The notes under the pieces were generated by a model. The model saw only the letters and a list, made by a program, of their open reading frames with translations, searched no databases and was not told where the DNA came from. Shown here one piece after another: positions 41,482 to 45,438 of a stretch of DNA of 45,438 bases (position 1 is the first letter of the stretch; each line of letters opens with the position of its first letter). The stretch is taken from the NCBI RefSeq assembly GCF_002234405.1, contig NZ_NMQT01000064.1:1-45438 (forward strand), in the 5' to 3' direction. Position numbers and translations under genes: made by a program. Origin of the DNA: Amycolatopsis thailandensis. Lineage in GTDB: Bacteria > Actinomycetota > Actinomycetes > Mycobacteriales > Pseudonocardiaceae.

Positions 41482-42315
41482 ATGCACCACGACGCCTACA
41501 CGGCCCTGCGAGTGAGCCGCGAGGCCGGCATCGTCCGCGTCACCCTCGACAACCCACCCGTCAACGTCCTCGACGTCACGCTCATGACGGACCTCCGGCG
41601 GCTGCTGACCACGTTGCGGGACGACGACTCGGCCCGGGTGATCGTGTTCGACAGCGCCGACCCGGAGTTCTTCATCGCCCACGTCGACATGTCCCTGGTC
41701 GACGCGCCGGACGCCTTCGACGGACTCGCGGCCGAGGTGCCCGAAGGGATCAACGTCTTCCAGGCGCTGGGGGAACTGTTGCGGCACCAGCCTCAGGTGA
41801 CGATCGTCAAGCTCGCCGGCCTCGCCCGCGGCGGAGGGGCGGAATTCGTCACGGCCGCGGACATGACGTTCGCGGCGATCGGCACGGGCGGAATCGGCCA
41901 GATCGAGGCCCTCATGGGAATCGTCCCCGGAGGCGGAGGCACCCAGTACCTCGCCGGCCGGATCGGCCGCAATCGCGCTTTGGAAGCGGTGCTCAGCGCC
42001 GACCTGTACGACGCGCAGACGGCCGAACGCTACGGCTGGGTCAACCGGGCTCTGCCCGCCGACGAGCTCGACGACGTCGTCGACCGGCTGGCCCGCGACA
42101 TCGCCGCACTGCCCGACGGCGTGATCGCCGCCGCTAAACACGCCATCGCCCCCGACGATCTGGCCGAGGGCTACCGGCGGGAACACGACGCCTGGGCGGG
42201 CCAGTTCGTCCGGCCCGCGGCCGAACGGCTGATCCGGGCCGGTCTGGCCCACGGCGCCCAGACCCGTGACGGCGAACGCGATCTGGAGGGCTTGCTCCGC
42301 AGGCTGGCAGGCTGA
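41482..42315 (+). CDS. Enoyl-CoA hydratase/isomerase family protein
   Basis: 277 aa crotonase-fold enzyme. The N-terminal strand pair VRVTLDNPPVNVLDVTLM is typical. The oxyanion-hole region is VKLAGLARGGGAEFVTAADMTFAA near 112-135, and IEALMGIVPGGGGTQYLAGRIGRNRALEAVL gives the second fingerprint near 148-175. The loop FIAHVDMSLV replaces the usual FxAGxDL, so CoA binding may be modified. It should act on an acyl-CoA; the reaction (hydration, isomerisation or other) cannot be told. GGAGAG lies about 5 nt before the ATG. It diverges from the HxlR gene with an operator between, so its expression is probably inducible. Confidence 0.9.
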   Translation: MHHDAYTALRVSREAGIVRVTLDNPPVNVLDVTLMTDLRRLLTTLRDDDSARVIVFDSADPEFFIAHVDMSLVDAPDAFDGLAAEVPEGINVFQALGELLRHQPQVTIVKLAGLARGGGAEFVTAADMTFAAIGTGGIGQIEALMGIVPGGGGTQYLAGRIGRNRALEAVLSADLYDAQTAERYGWVNRALPADELDDVVDRLARDIAALPDGVIAAAKHAIAPDDLAEGYRREHDAWAGQFVRPAAERLIRAGLAHGAQTRDGERDLEGLLRRLAG

Positions 42316-42333
42316 TCAGCGCGCCAGCCCCGG

Positions 42334-43743
42334 CTAGTCGTGCGAGAGGTCGACGAAGCGGCTGTAGTGCAGCTGGTGCGCGACGGTGATCGTCGCCGTC
42401 GGCCCGGCACGGTGCTTCGCGATGATCAGGTCCGCCTCACCGGCGCGCGGGTCGTCCCGCTCCCAGGCGTCGGGCCGGTTGACCAGGATGACGAGGTCGG
42501 CGTCCTGCTCCAGCGAGCCGGACTCACGGAGGTCGGAAAGCATCGGGCGTTTGTCGGTCCGCTGCTCGGGACCACGGTTCAGCTGGCTGATCGCGATCAC
42601 CGGGACCTCGATCTCCTTGGCCAGCAGCTTCATCTGCCGCGAGAACTCCGAGACTTCCTGCTGCCGGGACTCGACGCGCTTTCCCGAGGTCATCAGCTGG
42701 AGGTAGTCGAGGACGACGAGTTTGAGGTCGTTGCGCTGCTTCAGCCGCCGGGCCTTCGCGCGGATCTCCATCATCGTCATGTTCGGCGAATCGTCGACGA
42801 ACAGCGGCGCCTCGGAGACCTCGCTCATTCGGCGCGCGAGCCGCGTCCAGTCGTCGTCGGACATCTTTCCACCGCGCATGTCCGCCAGGCGGATCCGCGC
42901 TTCGGCCGAGAGCATGCGCATGACGATCTCGGTCCTGCTCATTTCCAGCGAGAAGATCACGCTGGTCAGACCGTGTTTGATGGACGCCGAACGCGCGAAA
43001 TCCAGTCCTAGGGTCGATTTCCCTACCCCGGGCCGCGCGGCGACGATGATCATCTGGCCGGGGTGCAGACCGTTGGTCAGATCGTCGAAGTCGGCGAACC
43101 CGGTCGGGATGCCCTGCGACTGCCCGCCGCGCGACGCGATCGCGTCGATCTCGTCCATGGTCGGCTGGAGCAGCTCTTCCAGCGCGACGTAGTCCTCGCT
43201 GGTGCGCCGCTCGGTGACGTCGTAGATCGCGGCCTGCGCGCGGTCGACGACCTCGTCGATGTTCGCGCCGTCGGCCGCGGCCGCGCCGTAGCCGTACTGC
43301 ACGATCCGCGTGCCCGCCTCGACCAGGCGCCGCAGCACCGCCTTCTCGGAGACGATCTCCGCGTAGTACCCGGCGTTCGCCGCCGTCGGCACCGTCGCGA
43401 TCAGGGTGTGCAGGTACGGGGCGCCACCGACGCGGCCGAGTTCGCCTCGGCGTTCCAGTTCGGCGGAGACGGTGATCGGGTCGGCGGGCTCGCCGCGCCC
43501 GTAGAGATCGAGCACGACGTCGTAGATCGCCTGGTGCGCGGGGCGGTAGAAATCGTCGGGTCCGAGGGCTTCGATGACGTCGGCGACGGCGTCCTTCGAC
43601 AGCAGCATGCCGCCGAGCACGGACTGCTCGGCGGCGATGTCCTGCGGAGGCTGGCGGTCGTATTCGCCGCCACGCGGACCGGGGTCGCTGGGACCCGGGT
43701 CGGACTCCGAGTACATCGGATTGCGGTCGTCGGTCAGCGCCAC
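42334..43743 (-). CDS. dnaB: Replicative DNA helicase
   Basis: 469 aa from GTG 43743, giving VALTDDRNPMYSES; AGGAGG lies 11 nt upstream, and a GTG at 43755 within that site is the alternative. The N-terminal primase-binding domain contains QDIAAEQSVLGGMLLSKDAVADV. Walker A is ARPGVGKST near residue 235, uninterrupted, so no intein is inserted there. Walker B and following are KLVVLDYLQLM; the arginine-finger region holds SQLNRGPEQRTDKRPMLSDLRESGSLEQDAD. The C-terminus AKHRAGPTATITV is usual. It forms the hexameric helicase at the replication fork. A LexA box and a DnaA-box cluster lie upstream. Confidence 0.97.
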   Translation of the reverse strand: MALTDDRNPMYSESDPGPSDPGPRGGEYDRQPPQDIAAEQSVLGGMLLSKDAVADVIEALGPDDFYRPAHQAIYDVVLDLYGRGEPADPITVSAELERRGELGRVGGAPYLHTLIATVPTAANAGYYAEIVSEKAVLRRLVEAGTRIVQYGYGAAAADGANIDEVVDRAQAAIYDVTERRTSEDYVALEELLQPTMDEIDAIASRGGQSQGIPTGFADFDDLTNGLHPGQMIIVAARPGVGKSTLGLDFARSASIKHGLTSVIFSLEMSRTEIVMRMLSAEARIRLADMRGGKMSDDDWTRLARRMSEVSEAPLFVDDSPNMTMMEIRAKARRLKQRNDLKLVVLDYLQLMTSGKRVESRQQEVSEFSRQMKLLAKEIEVPVIAISQLNRGPEQRTDKRPMLSDLRESGSLEQDADLVILVNRPDAWERDDPRAGEADLIIAKHRAGPTATITVAHQLHYSRFVDLSHD

Positions 43744-43766
43744 CGCTGCTGCCACCTCCTCAAGAC

Positions 43767-43784
43767 ATCGAACACGCGTTCGAT
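43767..43784. promoter_or_regulatory. LexA (SOS) box upstream of dnaB
   Basis: ATCGAACACGCGTTCGAT contains CGAAC-N4-GTTCG, the LexA consensus of mycobacteria and other actinobacteria, with perfect symmetry over 7+7 bases. It is 23 nt upstream of the dnaB start, in a position where LexA would block initiation. Confidence 0.85.
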
Positions 43785-44219
43785 TATGCCAGATTTTCCC
43801 CGGTCACTCCGCCTGCGCTCGCCGGCTGCCCTCCCCTGGCTCCCGGCGCTCCCCTGCGTCCACCTCGGGACCGGACGACCACCACGGTGCGTACCGGCCC
43901 GACGGGCACGGTAGGCCCCCCGAAAGGACCAGCGCAATTTCGCCTGGGGACCGCCCTGTGGATAACCTGGGGATGACTACGGGCATCCCTTCACAGGTGA
44001 CCCGTAGCCTGTGTACAACTTGTGGGCAACGGTGGGATGGTCTGACAAAAGTGCTGCTCAAGGCCTGTGGAGACACTGTGGAGAACTTCATTCAAGTCTA
44101 TCCGGCGTGTCGGGCGAAACACGTCGTTCGGCGTGTCGCACGAGGGCGCACAGGGGTGCCCTGTGGATGAATGCCACGCAGAGTAGAGGGATGACCCGGT
44201 GGACTGAACGGCACGGAAT
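43785..44219. other. Non-coding region upstream of dnaB with DnaA-box-like cluster
   Basis: About 435 bp between dnaB and the EspG-like gene with no convincing coding sequence. It is less GC-rich than its surroundings at 43930-44120. It holds a run of same-orientation DnaA-box-like 9-mers. Confidence 0.6.
43957..44170 (-). promoter_or_regulatory. Cluster of six DnaA-box-like 9-mers
   Basis: All read as TGTGG/TGTGT-type on the plus strand, i.e. TTNTNCACA on the minus strand. TGTGGATAA (43957-43965) is a perfect TTATCCACA box. One mismatch from TTATCCACA or TTGTCCACA: TGTGTACAA (44010-44018), TGTGGGCAA (44021-44029), TGTGGAGAA (44077-44085) and TGTGGATGA (44162-44170). TGTGGAGAC (44066-44074) has two. 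Confidence 0.6.
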
Positions 44220-45017
44220 TCAGGACGCGAACAACCTGCCCTGTGCGCTCCGTAGTCGTTCTCCGAGAACCTGCTGGTCGGCGGGCGTGAAGGCGATCCT
44301 CGGCTCGCCACTCCCCGGTATCTCTTCGGTCAGCCACCGGCCCTCGGTCGTATCGATGTAGTTCACCGGGCGTTCGATCCGCTGCCGCGCGCCGCTCCGG
44401 CCGCGAGCGGCGACATACAGGCTGCCGCTACCCAAACGGCGTAACGCGAGAATGCGGCGAAGCTCGTCCGCCTCCTGGCTCCCGGCGCTCTGGCGACCGC
44501 TGCGAAGCACCTCGAAACCCTCGTCCTGCGCTGTCGACGACGAGCGCGGGGCTTCGACCTGACTCTTCGGGACGGCGACCGGACGGCCACGCCCCGGCGC
44601 GAGCTTCGGGATCTGGTCGAGGAACTCGGTGAGCAGTTCTTCGGGCCGCACCGAGGCGAGCGCGACGCCGTCGTGCTCGCTGTGGCGGGCGAGGACGAAG
44701 CCCTCGCCACCCGCGCTCCCCGCGAGCAGGGTGAAGCTCAGCGCCTTGCCTTCGAAACCGCCGTCGACCCAGCCGTAGTACTCCAGCGACGGCCTGGCGA
44801 TCGCTTCGAGTGTCGCCTTGAACCCGGGGTGCAGGCCCCGCGCGCCGAAGAGCCCCTGGCTCGCCAGCTCTTCGTTGGTCCGCTCGTCCTCGGCCCGCTG
44901 CGCGCCCTCGTCGTACCAGGTCGGCGTCTCCGACAGGATCGTGTGCGGCTCGCCGCCACGGCGGCGGATCAGCGTGATGAGGGTGCCGGTCGTGATCGTG
45001 ACCTGCTTGTCCAGCAC
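44220..45017 (-). CDS. EspG-family ESX secretion chaperone
   Basis: 265 aa from GTG 45017. EspG proteins bind PE/PPE substrates in the cytoplasm and hold them soluble for export by type VII secretion. The pattern here fits the ESX secretion-associated family: a short beta start (VTITTGTLITLIRRRGGEPHTIL), ELASQGLFGARGLHPGFKATLEAI, a central strand block (YYGWVDGGFEGKALSFTLLAGSAGGEGFVLARH), and the C-terminal ERPVNYIDTTEGRWLTEEIPGSGEPRIAFTPAD. AGGGGG lies 9 nt before the start. The PPE-like protein end is 97 nt upstream on the same strand, the expected partner. Confidence 0.85.
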   Translation of the reverse strand: MLDKQVTITTGTLITLIRRRGGEPHTILSETPTWYDEGAQRAEDERTNEELASQGLFGARGLHPGFKATLEAIARPSLEYYGWVDGGFEGKALSFTLLAGSAGGEGFVLARHSEHDGVALASVRPEELLTEFLDQIPKLAPGRGRPVAVPKSQVEAPRSSSTAQDEGFEVLRSGRQSAGSQEADELRRILALRRLGSGSLYVAARGRSGARQRIERPVNYIDTTEGRWLTEEIPGSGEPRIAFTPADQQVLGERLRSAQGRLFAS

Positions 45018-45066
45018 CGGAACTGCCCCCTAGTCGTTCATGTTCGTCCAGCCCGGAACGAGACAA

Positions 45067-45101
45067 GCCGGGCGCGGCCCCAATCTTGGCACGCGCCCGG
45101 C
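45067..45101 (-). terminator. Stem-loop between the PPE-like and EspG-like genes
   Basis: GCCGGGCGCG (45067-45076) and CGCGCCCGGC (45092-45101) are perfect 10-bp arms with a 15-nt loop. It lies just after the PPE-like stop; read-through to espG would need to pass it. Confidence 0.65.
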
Positions 45102-45114
45102 CTGGTTGTTCGTA

Positions 45115-45438
45115 TTACTCCCCGATCACCGGCGGTGCGGTGAGTTCGTCGGTTCCGAAGATCTCGTTGGGGTCGTCGCCGACCAGGAATTTGGAGCTGC
45201 GCTCCTCGTCCTCGCCGCCCTTCCCCTTGGCGCCACCGGCTCCCATACCGCCCATGCCACCCATCATTCCGCCCGCGCCGCGACCGGCTCCGGCGCCGGA
45301 ACCACCCGCGCCACCGCCGCCCATGCCGGCGCCGCCCATCGCCCCCGCGTTGCCGGGCAGGGCCGCGCCGCTGCCGCCGCCGGGGCCGAACCCGCCGCCA
45401 CCGGGACCGAAGCCGCCGTCCGGGCCGAAGCCGCCCGC
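45115..45438 (-). CDS. C-terminus of a PPE-like, Gly/Met-rich ESX substrate
   Basis: 108 codons remain before the stop; the start is beyond the right edge. The visible part is a Gly-rich low-complexity stretch (GGFGPGGGGFGPGGG, then GGMMGGMGGMGAGGAKGKGGEDEERSS) ending SKFLVGDDPNEIFGTDELTAPPVIGE. Actinobacterial PPE-domain proteins next to EspG genes often have this tail, whose final DPNEIFGTDE motif is well kept. No PPE domain can be seen here, so the call rests on the tail and the EspG neighbour. Confidence 0.75.
   Translation of the reverse strand, partial: AGGFGPDGGFGPGGGGFGPGGGSGAALPGNAGAMGGAGMGGGGAGGSGAGAGRGAGGMMGGMGGMGAGGAKGKGGEDEERSSKFLVGDDPNEIFGTDELTAPPVIGE

Noticed and set aside
42334..43743. 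Intein in dnaB, as in some mycobacteria
   Set aside because: Walker A and the following motifs are continuous and the length is normal.
43957..44170. The chromosomal origin oriC itself
   Set aside because: Only six boxes, one perfect, and no dnaA or dnaN beside it; actinobacterial oriC usually has many more boxes between those genes.

Overview
The window is high-GC DNA from a filamentous actinobacterium, most likely a Pseudonocardiaceae member close to Amycolatopsis. The evidence is the GC-rich third codon positions, frequent GTG starts, type VII (ESX) genes led by YbaB-like proteins, a MacRS-type two-component system, a DasR-type operator at ptsI and a LexA box of the actinobacterial type. 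I see no rRNA, tRNA, insertion sequence, prophage or CRISPR array. The taxon is inferred from gene content, not from a search.

Left part (1-14.7 kb). The window opens inside a minus-strand type VII cassette (YbaB-like protein, WXG100 protein, large effector-like protein whose C-terminus lies off the left edge). Then come an MFS exporter, YqgE, an SdpI-family membrane protein with a C-terminal cysteine cluster, and a secreted phytase-like esterase. leuS follows, behind a 12-codon leucine leader peptide and a terminator hairpin. An SDR/TetR pair and a small membrane protein precede a second type VII cassette (11555-14650), again led by a YbaB-like gene.

Middle (14.9-30.5 kb). Ribokinase and PTS enzyme I are here; a perfect DasR-type palindrome overlaps the ptsI start. 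A CadD-like transporter, a DHA2-type MFS exporter, a DUF1707 protein and a lipoprotein with an apparent CTG start follow. Next is an operon of AI-2E-family permease, MacS-like kinase and MacR-like regulator. Two secreted proteins come after it; the second (1072 aa) is built from about 13 chaplin-like repeats with a strict 153-nt period over much of its length. A strong terminator and an unusual nested inverted repeat end this section.

Right part (29.3-42.3 kb). This is a dense run of small regulator/target pairs: ROK/MFS, LigB dioxygenase with two MarR-type proteins, VOC/WYL, TetR/FAD monooxygenase, TetR/hydrolase, TetR/PH-like protein and HxlR/crotonase. Most divergent pairs have a clear inverted repeat between them. 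One head-to-head pair near 38.4 kb appears to have lost both 5' ends.

Right edge (42.3-45.4 kb). dnaB has no intein. It lies behind a perfect LexA/SOS box and a cluster of DnaA-box-like 9-mers, followed by an EspG-like chaperone and the Gly/Met-rich end of a PPE-like protein. Throughout the window many genes look leaderless (TANNNT 6-7 nt before the start codon), and convergent genes are packed so tightly that three pairs share stop-codon bases.
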